Assembly (NCBI GenBank): GCA_022539475.1
Contig: VCMS01000355.1
Location: 1 to 54,808, forward strand
Direction of reading: 5' to 3'
From: Gracilaria domingensis
Taxonomy: Eukaryota > Rhodophyta > Florideophyceae > Gracilariales > Gracilariaceae
Length of the DNA stretch: 54,808 bases
Within the stretch, counting starts at the first letter, position 1. Each line of letters starts with the position of its first letter. Of this stretch, positions 1-12,312 are shown piece after piece. The position numbers and the translations under genes were made by a program. The notes beneath the pieces were generated by a model. The model was not told the DNA's origin. It searched no databases and saw only the letters and a list, made by a program, of their open reading frames with translations.

Positions 1-3000
1 GTGGTCCACGCAGTCCAGCTCGTCCTTCTCTTCCTCCTCCTCGGAACCATACTCTTTAACTTCTGGTGGCGACCGTACCTGCCTTCGTCGGCCGACTCCC
101 ATTCGGCAGCCTAATGTTCGAACGGCGGAATCCGGTCATCGCTCATGGTCGCGTTTGCGTAGAAGATCGGTTGATAGAGGCAAAAGCGGAGTTGCGGAAC
201 AGAAGAGAATATCAGGGAAGGAAAAGAACAGAACCTGACGTGTCTGTTCACGAAATAGAACCGATCACGGTGTACAAGGGTAGAGCGCTTTCCGTCCAAC
301 ATGACACTGTTGGTACAGGCCGCATCCGCTCATCTCGCGTCCAACTCTGCTGCATTGCAAATTTTTTTCATATTTACTAGTGCACGATTCTTCACTTTTG
401 AACCGTCTCTATGCTTCTGGCATGTTCTCTCATGTTCTCTGCACCGGTTCGCGAGAAGGGCGTCCTGTTTGTCCATACATGGTTTCTGATGGCCAGGTAG
501 TAGATGCGGGCAAAAAATGAAATCCTGACCCACCGATCAGTGAGTATGGGCATTCTTCCGTCTCCTCTCATCGCGGCTAGTACCATTTGTAACTCTTTCA
601 TGCTATCAAGTGCTCTCATAGCTTGTGTTCCAGGTCAGCAGAACATGAAGTTCGCCACTCGTTTATATGAACACCATTCTTCACTTCAATTACAAGCCTT
701 AAGGAAACAAAACATAGATATAGAGCTCCTCTCGATACCACCTCTTTATAGGTAATATCTGCTCGTTATCGTTCTCTATAAATACTATCTTTTCATCGCC
801 GTTCTTCTTCGTGTTTTCTCCTCTTTCCTACTACTCAAAGGCAGCAGAGCTCACAATGGCCTTCCTCAAAACACCCCAAGGTATCGCCATAGCTTCGCTA
901 CAACTACTCTCATACCTATCCCATCTCAAGCCATTTCCCGCATAGGACATACCACTCGACGCTTTACGGACTGGCCTTGAACTGAAGTACGACGTTGACA
1001 CCGGGAATGCCACGGTTCGAGGAGGATCCAGCACCCTTTTAATCGCTCCGAACCGCTGGATGCAACTCAGTGTGATGTTTATGACATACTTCACGAAAGT
1101 GTTTCAAATCTTCATGACGCGTATCCTTCAGACATCCGGTCACCTTCTTTCACACAATGGAATCTTTCAGAGCTACAACTACATGTCAGAGCTCGTCTTA
1201 TTCACATAATCCCCTGAACATGCTCTCGTATCCCTCTCTTGCCTTCCTAGTGTGTGGAGGTACCTAGGAGCTTTCTTCCTATGGATTAATAAAGCCTCTC
1301 ACAACACATACCTCTTCGCGATCTGCTCTCCGGCCCAATACACAGGCTACTGGGGATTGGTGCAGGTCCGGGCGGCTGCGTAGCAGCTGGATGCTCGACA
1401 ACTATGTTTCACAATTATTCTGTTTGAATTGCATTCTCCTCTTCACTGCCAAAAGGTATGGTAGAACTCGGCGCATATGGTCCAATGACTCCGTCACGCA
1501 AACGACATACCAGCACCGTGGTTTCGGACACTTTGGAGGAATAGAATACCTCGGCATGGGCATAGGTGGGCTTATCGTCCTCAACCTCGTCTTCTCTCGG
1601 TCACCTTTATCGCTCGTCCTCTCGCAATCGATGTCCAATCGGATTGCTGCTTCAAACCTGCATGCTTTTCCTTCTTCCCGGGGTTTCTCTTCGGCCTTCT
1701 GTCAGCACATTCTCATCAGACTAGATTCTGGGATATCTAGTTTCTCTACAAACCACCTACGTTCAACCAACAAGTTGGGCTCTCCAACAGGGGTGGTATA
1801 TCGGAGAACAGGGCAAATCCTGTACTTCGCCGTTGTTCATTCTAAACTCGTTCCGGAAGCTTTGTTTCTTCAGGTATTTCTCCTTTGCTCTCTATCACGC
1901 ACTTTTTCTGAAGCAGAATGGCTACCAGTTTTCTCCAGAGCACCACAGCACAAGTGACTGACATCAGACTACCAGGGCTCTCCCGAGTCTTTGGAACCCC
2001 CCGAACCTATTGGATTCGTACAGAGGTATCCCACCCACTCCTAAAACACCGTTGTTCATTGTACTAAATTTGTAATCTCCGGAGTCGTCACACAGGCACC
2101 CACAATAAGTCCGCAAACGTCATACTTTTGCGCCCACTCTCGGTGAGCACCCTAGACCCCCGAACAACATCTACTGCAGCTTCTGGCTGACGTATTCACA
2201 AGTGGCGAGCAAGTAGTATGAAACGAACAGTAAGTACATAATGGCATACATGTTTTCATACTAACAGGAATCTCTCTCTCCAAACATAGGTTTCCCACTT
2301 GTTCATGACGCTCTCGCAGGATTGACAGTGTTTGGTAGGTAGTCCTATCCTATCTTGCAAATCTTGGGTAGATCGTCGCTTCCAGCACAATTCTTAAACT
2401 TTTCTGCGCGATTCACAAGATCATCTCTACTTGAAACTATCTTCGACATCATAGATTACTACAAAGTTTCATCTCACATATTCCTCAGTCCTCCTTCGCG
2501 CATCCATCAACATCCGTTTCCAATCTCCTCCACTTCATTAATTCTCATCTCGTGCATCTTCTTCATACTTTCTTGTCCCTTCCTCTACACTATCACCGTC
2601 ATCATTCGTCTCCTCCCAAATTCGACGTTTCTGGATTCTTCCTCTTCTCTTCATACTAACCAGGTCTTTCCATCTTCCTTGAACTGAGGTCGAAGTGTGG
2701 GTTGAAGGTGTAGCATCCGGAGGTGTGTATTTTCTCAGGGTACCGATGTTTCATGGGGTGGTAGACGAAACAAGGGAATCTCGGGGAATCTTTCCATCCC
2801 TCATTTTGATGCGCCTGTGCCATGGAACACATCCACCTCTTCAATAAATATAGACTTAGGCCGGAACGAAACTGTCTTTCAAAACACCCCCGTGCCAGAA
2901 ATGCCTTTCAAATTTCCTTGGGAGTAAACTGCGTAGTGTGGTATGAGGCCCTTCACCATACCAAATTGGAAACGACCAGATCACTTCCGGACACATCATA

Positions 3001-6000
3001 AAGTACCGCGGTTGTTCTTTTCTTCCAGCTTGATGCCTCATTGCCAAGGTCGGGAAAATCCGTATGGTAACTGCTGCGCTTGCATTCCAATGCTGCAGGT
3101 GAAATAACAACCTCCCCCCGTCTTTCGGCACGCATACTCCTCGATCCTTTTCCACCATACGTTTTCTTGTAAACCCATTAAGCACATATCTTGTCCTAGT
3201 CGGGCATCCAGTAAGGAGCTCTCTTCTCACAGCACATGTCTTTCATACGGCTGTCTCCATGTCCACCACTTGCCTCTTCTCGTACGTCATGTACCTGCCC
3301 ACCTCTGCGTTGATGATCGGTATCCATGTTGATTCGTTCTCTTGGTATCCTAGGTTTGGAGCCCTCTCGAAGTCGCCTTCGGAAGAAGTCCAGTGAACTT
3401 CCAATCACTAACATCCGAATGTGAAGCTGTCTCAAACTTACTCTGTCCAGCGTTCACCAACTGCTCCAGTCCATGCAAAGCCGTCCAGAATACCAGAAAA
3501 CCTGCTGTCTCGAAGCTCGACGTTATTACTTCACAAAATAGACACATACGCAAGAGAGTCGTTCTTTCAGTGCATCCCCCATAACGTCTTCCTGCGTCAC
3601 CTCCATGTCTCCATTGCCTGCGTTCAGGAGTTTATGGCCATGGGATACGCTGCATGCAACAAGACTGCATGGTGCACACTTTCAAAGTCCTTGGCTCCAA
3701 CAAGTGAGCATCGGTGTTGCTTTTGGAGATGTATCGCATGCCATGCCAGGGTACGACAGATTTAATGGACTAGTTCTCCACTCCAGTCGGCGCACTTTGT
3801 TGGTAGAGTCTTCAATGCGGCAACTTTAGCCACGAATCGTCACCCTTCATATGCTACTCTTCAGCCTTCTTCAGACCTGGGCGCCAACGACCTGGGCGGT
3901 ACTGTGTCCATCCGAACGGTCAGGTGTCCTCGGCCTGTGAGACCGAAATCTTGGGTCACTGCCATCTGATCTGTAGTCCTTGCCATAATGGGATATCTGA
4001 GTGACTTTCAACAAGTTTCTCACGCTCCCTTCGCGCACAAGACTAACCGCAGATGACTGATAACTTCAATCTGAACAGGATTGAATACCTCTCCGTCCTT
4101 GACTCTTCCGTTGATTAGGGTTCACATGGAAGATCTCGTCTCATTGCATTCCTTCGTGCGCCGGCTCGTCTTGAACTCCTCATGCTTCGTTGTCTTCGAT
4201 GGCAATTTCCTCTCACTTTCTCACATCAAGAGTCCTTGTAGAAGCCGCTTGCGCAACTGGCGCTTTGGCCTGTCCTACTTGCCGAACGTGTGTGCCATGG
4301 TCTCTGCGTTGTATACGTTCGTCCGTAGTCCTGCTTTGGTCTCAGACTGTGTTCAGTGTCTCGTAAGTGAGCCGCAGAGTGGCATAGGGTTTCAACGATA
4401 TCCACCTTACTGCTTTGCCTAGCGTTATTGACGAGTGAATCACAAGTCTTCTCGAAATTCTTCCTTGCCAGAGCTTCTTATGTCGAAGTTACTTCATTCG
4501 GTTTGGCTGCCTGGTGTTGCAAGGTACTCACTGAAGCGGTGGGCGCATTTCAAAACTTGTGTCACTTCCGCTTCACATGGCATAACGCGCTTTCTATCAT
4601 GGTAAACTTTTTCTTGCTTCGAGTAAGTCTGTCTCGTGGCCAGATCATGGAAGGGCGTTGGAGTACCGTCCTGCAAGCAGTATAAAGGAGAGTATTTGCG
4701 ATAGCGTGTGCTTCAAAGAGAGACGACCTCCGTCAGTTGTTCGATCGCATGGCGGCCTCTGACCGTGGGAAAGGTATGGCCAGCCATGAGCGTCGAGTCG
4801 TCGAAGTGGAGGTGTAGATCTCATCACCATGGTAAGAATTCATCACTTTGAATATACAAGAGATTCCCATCTCAATGGTAGTATCCCAAAATTCCGCTCC
4901 TAAACGTTCCAGCAATTCCGGGACTTCCTCGCCACTGGGTTCATGCACGCCATCTCTGCAATTTGCCCAAATGCTTGATATTGTATGGCTGGCCAATGGA
5001 GTACGAGTGGTGCACGAAGGCGAGCTTGAGGTGGCAACCTGCGAATATGAGGTCCTTCTTCATCTGGTGCCTTCTAAGGTGTCACTGTCTTAGCTCAGTT
5101 CGTCCTCAACCAGCTGTAATATGTGATGACGACAGATGTGAGAAATGCACCTTTGGATAAGGTCATGCTATGCGATAAACCGGCATAAGACGATGCCTGG
5201 TGGCTGTCAAGTCCTATTGTGTGCGGAAGAGAGCAGCATTGGGCAGAAGGGAGCATTCAAGAGTTTGGCTCGGTCGGTGCGTGTCGATCTTGTCGTTGTC
5301 CATCATGTTTGCATTTCTTCTGCCCACAGGCGAAACAGAAAGACCTCGCACATAGCATTCCTAAATGTTGTGGGCAGGCAGTGAGTGTTGACAGGCGAGA
5401 GCTCGTTTGAAGTGCTACCGTGAGCAGATCTGAAGCTCGCATGCATAATCAGAGCAGACAGTCAGCAGATTCCACGTTTCAAGCAGATTGTGGTTCCTGG
5501 TCTGACTATGTCCCCTTGCTCGGGACACATACCTGAGCCAGAAAGCAGGAACGTCTCATGGAGTCCAAGTGCGTGTAGAGGGCTTTTGCGTCGCAAGGTT
5601 ATCTCTTCTTTCAGAGTCCTCGCCATGGATTTCCGGAAGACACACCCTCTTCAAGCAGGTGCACAAGTTGTTGCCGTGGGAACTTGAATTGAGCTCAATT
5701 ATCAGGACTGTGAACCGAGACACATACTCGTATGCACTAAGTCAATGATACCAAGACTTCGCTGGAAGAAGCTTCGTGATTACGGAATTCAATCAGGGAG
5801 GTGTATGCATACATCAGCGTCAGAAAGATGTTCATTGCCTGTGGCGTCTCCAAGGCTTTCGCAGTTCAGCTGAGAACCCACGTCGTTCGCTTCGAGTCTT
5901 GCATGAGTGGGGACGGTACAGCTGACTGTTAGTGGTCGCCACTGCTGGGATTGTTTGTCCAGCTGGAGTAATAAGGCTTGCTCGCAGGTGACTGTTCTCG

Positions 6001-7224
6001 ATGCTTCCAGACTAGCACAATCGTAGCAGTTTGTTTACGAAATGCCAGATACGACGCGAGCTGCTCTGGCGGTCGTGGTCATTCTTTAGAATTTCTTGCA
6101 CATCTGCCGCTTTCCACCACGTGATATCAGTTCGATGGTTGTCTTTTGGCAGATGCTTATTGGTACTTGGGCGCGTGTTGTTTCGCGCCTTGGGGTTGTT
6201 TGTTGTTAAGCATTCGGACCTATGGTAGATTGTGTCACATGAGCCTGCCTGATCTTTTCATCGTAGCTCATTCGCTGGTGTGTTGGGCATACTGGTTATG
6301 AGTTTGTTATAGTTTAGCACTCGCACCCTGTTTACCCATCAGTATTCGAATGGTTCCTCAGGGGGCGATCGAATTTGGAAGTCGGAGCACCCCTTGTCCC
6401 CATGTCATCAGCCTTTTACGGATTCACGCCACCTTAGACATTGAAGTTCGCAGGTCCCAGGCGTAGCAAACCGTGGCCTGTTTCATGTCCTTCAAATGTC
6501 TTAACGAACAGAATCTTCACGGTACACTTACAAGGGATAGGGATTATGGGAGTGGTCAAGCTCATGAATGATTTAAGTTCTTCGGCTCGCCGATATACAA
6601 CTAATCTTCCCCGTGGTTTCCCTGCAGAGCATGTCCTGCATTCTTTCTGAACGTTGTCTTCGCTCCACCAGCGTCCACTTCAACGAGAACGAGCTTTCCC
6701 AATCGCTGCAGTTTGTTCCTTCGTGGCCCCTCCCAATCAACAATGTCACTATAGTGCTTCTTCGCCTGGGTGCCATGGGCTTTCGACTTCAAATAAGCTG
6801 TGGATGCGTTCCCGTCGCTGCGTTAGTTCAGCAAGTTTTGGGTCCGCTCCTAAAGTTGTGGTGGCATGGTTTCGTCGAGGCTTTCTTACCTTCCCGAGAG
6901 CGCGCATTTGAACCCTTGTCCCAGTCCCCTCAATATCCATGTTATAGGTGAGTGCCAGTAGTGTGTGAATACACGATTCCTGGTGTTCTTCAAGTTCGTA
7001 CGTTTGAGCTCCGTGAAGTGCAACCACTCTACGTGTTCGAATCTCGTGCGCCCTTTCTCGCGTGAGCAGCAATGGACGCAAGACACTCACGTTCAAAACG
7101 GCTGCAAATGCCCACGCTGAGATAGTGGTGGGTACCAGGTTCTGTGATGGTTTATATCAATGGTTGGATCGAATTGTCTGATTCGTCTGGTTGACGCACT
7201 GGTCCCGGCCTTTCATCAATCTTT
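1..7224. other. No recognisable gene
   Basis: I read both strands and found no open frame with a recognisable domain, no RNA gene and no clear repeat. The open frames are short, overlap on opposite strands and show no conserved-looking motif. Stretches of pyrimidine-rich DNA (for example around 2460-2680) could be intronic or intergenic. A gene with many small exons, or long-decayed transposon DNA, cannot be excluded by eye. Confidence 0.5.
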
Positions 7225-7876
7225 GAAACATACGCCCGAGGCGGCCGTGGTGGGACCGCGGTTCGCGCCGAGTCATAGCCGCGATCATAGGTCTATGGAT
7301 CTCGGAGCTATGAAAGCTCGCGAACGGGTTCGGCACGGCGCATCTGACGACAACGCCACGTGTATACCCCGAAAGGAACGCCGCTGAGGACCCCCTGGAG
7401 ACCACGTTCTACTACACAATGCGCACGCAAAAGCACCTGTTCTCACCCACACCACCACTACCTGGTGGTGTTGCTGGCGTTTATGTGGCAGTGAATAAGT
7501 GACGGCCCGGCGATGGCCGCCGCCTCGTGCGCTGCTCGACTCCACCGGCCAATGCACGTCTACTCCTCTTCAAAGGCCCTTCCCCTTCCGTCTTGTCCCA
7601 CGCTTCGCTAACACATGTGTCCGAAGTGTCATCCGCGTCTCCATCGCTTCTCCTCTCGTTTATTCGACGTCACTGCCAATAAACGCCCAGCAAGGAGTCC
7701 TCCAGGGGGTCCTCAGGGGGTCCTTTCGGCGGTATACACGTGGTCGTTCGTCAGATGCGCCGTGCCGGAACTGCGTTGGCCGAGTTCAAGCCGAGGGATC
7801 AATAGCTATGATCTCGGACTATGAACTCGGCGAACCACGCGGTTGCCCCCACCACGGCGCTACGGCGATGTTCAAA
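7225..7876. repeat. Foldback / MITE-like element with ~180-bp inverted arms
   Basis: The left arm (about 7225-7403) reappears in reverse complement as the right arm (about 7694-7876). Shared landmarks include CCGTGGTGGG near the outer ends, CGGCACGGCGCATCTGACGA in the middle and GAGGACCCCCTGGAG near the inner ends. The arms differ by scattered substitutions and small indels. The ~290 bp between them has no recognisable coding content. This is the form of a non-autonomous TIR transposon or foldback element. I could not define a target-site duplication, so the exact ends are approximate. Confidence 0.75.
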
Positions 7877-10800
7877 GAGTGTATACGAACGCCAGTGTTT
7901 TCTGACCGTTGGTTTTACATACTAACATATACATGCACTGCACATAGCTGGAGGTGCCCCACCGGTTTCTGATGTATTTAGATACCACTCCTCGTCTCTC
8001 TATTTCATTACCCGCTGTCAGCTTCTGCGGTATCCGTCGCAACGCGCCTCTCACATCCCGCCCCCATTGTTTTCCGTCGCTTCCGACGTTTCCGACGTGT
8101 TCTGTCCCACCCATTTGATAACCTCTCGAAACTTCTACCGTCCAATGACTCGTTTAGGTTTCGCGTCGCTTGTCCGATGTCTGAGTTCTTACATGCGTCC
8201 ACGGCGGAACTGACGCTCCTGCGACCTCTCGTAACAGAAGTGTGGTGGCCGATGAGGAACCACGCAGCACGGGTATTCTCTAGCGCATCCTCTAGCGCGC
8301 GTTTGATTCAGCCAGCCATGGCAATCGCGTTGTCTTGAAATGTTTGGGGGTTGTTTCATTGAGTTGCGAGTCCGGCTGTCAAGAAGTCGTACTGGTAATA
8401 CCGCGTGACCAGGTTTGTGGTACACGACAGTTGTGGAATAACGCTGTATCAAACGTGAACACCTGCATGTGCACGGCAGTTTCATCAAGCCACTAGCGGT
8501 CAAGGGTCCTTTCAAAACTAAGCTTGTGCCCGCCATAAGAAATCAGCGAAGATCTGGATCTGACGGAGTGCGTTTGTTCTGAGCAGAGGTCTACAATATA
8601 CGCGTATCACTGATCTAAGACGACGCAGAATTCGTGATCGGCGCGTGGAAGAGAATTGTGGGTTTCTGCATGGAGTCTTGAAAAGGATGGTTCGACAACG
8701 GTAAATCGTTCATCGAACGGGCTTTCTGTGAATGACCTTTTCAAACGACCTGGTCCATGCAGTACAGGCAGACCAAGAAGAACTACGTTCAGGATTGGGC
8801 CCGCCTACTGTTTTCAGCAGTTACTTCTATCCTCTCTTTCGTGAAGCATATAACTTCGGAGAGAAATCTTCCCAGCGGCGAAAGAGAGGAAAGAGACCGG
8901 GAAGGGAACGCCATAGAGCTGTTCAGTTCGTGGACGGCGTAACATAGCTTCGAAGAGACGCACGGGAGACGGATGGCACATGCAGTGCAAACGATTATGT
9001 CAAGGCATGGGAATTTCTTTTGCCTCAATCCTAAGGCTTTGGGTGCATGGTGAGGCAATGGTTTGCTGCCATACCTGCTTGTAGAAAAGAAGTCGCTCTG
9101 GTGTTCCATGTCATGAATCCCGCTCTGTTGGTTACAGTCCGGACGTACAGCTTTTTCATACGTTGGGCGGAAGGAACTGAACCTCACGTGATTGGATGTG
9201 AACGACACGCGTTTCGCTTGGGTTCATACTCTTCGGATGACTATCGACGCCAACTTACGGAGTGGCAAGAGAGTGTTGAATGGCTTTCTATAGCATGTTC
9301 CCCAACGTCAAGATGGACAGTTTGTTGGAAAGCTTCAGACCGTGGCGCCCCGCACGAAGGTACCACATTCGTTTCAATTGTATTCTCGCGAAGAGTACGT
9401 GTCCTATTCGTGCAAGCGATGTTTGTATGGCATACAACTTCAAACGCATCTTCGACTATCCCTTAGGGAGCCTGCTCCTTCAGGGCGAGGATGGGGAGAA
9501 TAATACCGTCACGGTTAAGGTTGAGGACTCGATACATGATTTCCTGAGGTCCTACCAAGACGGAACGCCGGGCACGGGATAAGCGTCAGTTACTGCCGAT
9601 ATGTCAATCGTCATGACTCGATAGCGTACAAGTGAAGAAGGTGATAGCACCTGGTGCCATCATGTGGGGCCGAAAGATAAACGTTCCAGATGGGGTTTCT
9701 CCCCCTCATTGACTTTGATGACAACGACGCGCAGCGGTTTAATTGCTCTAGGCATGTGGTCGAGGCAAAAGCGCATGTGGAAGATAGCATATTCTGCATG
9801 GTCAGGTTGTGTCTGATATGACGAACTGGGGTGAGGCCGCATGGTGTTCCACTTCAGTTTAGTTTCTGTGCAGATGCGCCGAGGAAACATGTCGTTTGTG
9901 GAAGGCGCGCAACGTTATGCCAGTGTCGTTGCTCACACAGGACCCACCATAGATGGCACCGCGACAAGCGCGTAGCGGACGAATTGGGCGTGACGATGAT
10001 CTGGACAAATACTGGCGGACATCATGGCATAGCCAATGCTTTCGAACCGAGGAGGACATTCTAGATTACTTGTTCTGCAAATCGACAGTTTGGAGACTGG
10101 CGGCAGATTTTGCGAGAGCCACGAAGTCGGAGGACGCTTAAGCGGACATAGAAACGCGGCATCATTCTTGAGTAGATTCGACGCCCATTCGAACCTTCAA
10201 TTCGTTCTTCGTTCGAACAACCTTGAACGAAACCCTTGCGCGTAATACTACTGCGTGCTTGTTTGGGGCGACGGAAGTTACGGCCGTGCATGGCGTGAGG
10301 AATGACAACCCGTACGGCGGAAACAGAAGGTAATGGTGAACTACCAGAAACTTGTCAACCTACGTTTCACGCTCCGCTATCTCTTGGGCATATTCTTATC
10401 ATTGACCAGGTGTTATATATATATATATATATGTTTGGAGAGTGAAGAGTGGTAAGAAGAATTCGAAACCGCGAGAGGCTTTCGTCCAGAACAAAAGTGA
10501 GGCAGCTACTGTGAGCTGATAAGACGAGGTGTCTCGGAATCCCGGGGAATGGTTGTGTTGTCTCTACTCCGGGAAGGTATTTCTGCGTTGCGCGCTGGCA
10601 TGTATGGATTTGAGGGGCCTCGGCGTTTTTCATTGATGTGATCATATGATGAGGCAGTGTGTTCTCTCATGCCAAGTCAGCAATTGCTATTGTGCATTAC
10701 GCAAGAAAGGTGTGGCGCAATGAATTGAAGATGAAAGAACCGGTTACGAATGAGGTAGTTTCAAGCGTCTTATGTGGTGGATGCCAAATTTTCTGAACGG

Positions 10801-10943
10801 AAACGAAAGACTTCGACTATATGGAATGCACCCAAGGGATTCCCATCGTATCAATCTTTCCCATTCCATATCATGTCGTACCTATCCACCTATTGGAATA
10901 AACCTGGTCTTATCACTACGTACAAATAGAAACCGTTCCATGA
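7877..10943. other. No confident gene; possible decayed coding remnants
   Basis: Nothing with a recognisable domain was found. Short overlapping open stretches on the + strand between about 8.65 and 10.15 kb (for example 9280-9582) have protein-like composition but change frame often and match no family I know. They could be relics of a decayed gene. The interval also holds a short TA microsatellite. Confidence 0.35.
10414..10432. repeat. TA dinucleotide microsatellite
   Basis: About nine uninterrupted TA units lie in otherwise unique sequence. No function is implied. Confidence 0.9.
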
Positions 10944-11568
10944 GTGGCCACTTGCCTTACAAAGGAAGATGACTACGTTGGACATCACACTTTACTCTCT
11001 GTCGAGGCGACATCGCTTTGGCTCTATGTGAAGAAGTCGAATATCAAACATGCAGCAAGTGGAAATGGAGTATTTACGAGTAGGGCGTTTTCCGAAGGGG
11101 AGCTTATTGGATACTTTTATGGGACCTTGGTGTATCATGATCTAAGCCGACGCAATACCACACATTTGACGTATGGAGACGGAATGTGGGGGCCACTGTA
11201 TCTCGGTTCAGGAAGTCTTGCATGCAAGTGAGGGTGAAGGGCAAATGTACAACACTCTCCCGCATTATGATACTGAAGTCAACGCTGGTCATGCCTGGAT
11301 AGTTCCTGCTCCTTTCTTTGTAGCGGGCTATATCAATGACGCATCATATCGTGAAGGTGATGAGGACAAGGAATTGGAAGAAATGGATTCTAACATGGCT
11401 CCCAAACCAAATGTATTCATTCGCCAGCCCACAGAGTATCAGGCTACAACTTTGGGGCTTTGGAGAACTACAGACTCCTCGTAGTCACGGCTTCAAGGAA
11501 CATTTAAGGAGCACGACGAAATTTACGTTGACTATGGACCCACATATCCTTGGGAAAGGTTAACCTAG
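10944..11568 (+). pseudogene. SET-domain protein relic (lysine methyltransferase-like), frameshifted
   Basis: Three frames together spell a SET domain. The first has the N-terminal glycine-rich strand pattern SGNGVFTSRAFSEGELIGY (about 11060-11115). The second has AWIVPAPFFVAGYINDASY (about 11296-11345), in the place of the usual N-H-S/C cofactor and catalytic segment, followed by PNVFIRQP. The third has ENYRLLVVTASRNI and then, after another shift, KEHDEIYVDYG, the classic SET C-terminal motif with its tyrosine. The shifts lie near 11.23 kb, near 11.45 kb in a T/G run, and at 11503-11506, where one extra T in a TTT run produces a stop. SET proteins transfer methyl groups from S-adenosylmethionine to lysine; the canonical asparagine-histidine pair is not obvious here. 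The start is not defined. Relic status is likely, but part of the damage could be sequencing error. Confidence 0.7.
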
Positions 11569-12312
11569 GTTCTCAGACAATGTCCTTGAACTTCGTATGG
11601 GCTCAATGTAGTGAGAAAAGCTTTTTGTTGAAGTACATTGTATTGAACAATTGTGCTATGATTGCAGAAATACTACTCATATGTACACTCAAGCTGTAAC
11701 TGTGTAACATATTGATGCATATAGTGGTATGAAAGATCGTTGAAAGTGCCGTACTTGTATATGCAGGGCGCACATCCGGGAAAATCGGACCAAGTCCGGA
11801 ATATGGACCCGGGAAAGGTCCAAAAATTGAATGCCGATCCGCCACAAATGCTGCAGGAATGCTTTTCTCATATATGCAGTAGGCGGTTAAATTCCCCTCC
11901 CCTTCACATATCAGTCCTGCACACCGAGTACGTGACCTCACATATCACTCTCAATCATATACCTTCAGTATCGTTCACGTTTCTATATCTGTTCCGTAAT
12001 ACTACTACGCGCACGAAGGCCGAAGGATCTCGGATGGCCCCTCACGTGCGGAGCATGCAGGTAGTAAACCGCGAAAGGCATCGGTACCGCCGGAGCGCTG
12101 GGATACTGGGGTGGCCAAACGTAGGAGCGCGGTCGTCTCACGAAGTAGTGCTACTAATGGGAGAGGTAGCCGAGGCCGAGCACCTCGTGCTGGACTTCGC
12201 AAACCAAAATCTTCATCTACAGTATCGGAAGTAAACGAGAAGGAGGTCAGGAGCTTCTACAAGCACTACGGAACGCACAGTAAGTGAAACCGTTCAAGCC
12301 AAGGATAGTGCA
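11569..12312. other. Gap before the coiled-coil gene; one open basic stretch
   Basis: No recognised gene. On the + strand, 12000-12288 is open without an ATG and encodes an Arg/Ser/Ala-rich, disordered-looking segment ending at a TGA. Its composition resembles the N-terminus of the next gene, so it could be an upstream exon, but I found no splice pair that joins it in frame. Confidence 0.35.

Noticed and set aside
1391..1957. 188-codon + strand open frame
   Set aside because: No recognisable domain and an opposite-strand frame overlaps; not enough to call a gene.
12278..12296. Possible 19-nt intron joining the basic stretch at 12.0-12.3 kb to the coiled-coil gene
   Set aside because: It keeps frame, but 19 nt is too short for a spliceosomal intron.
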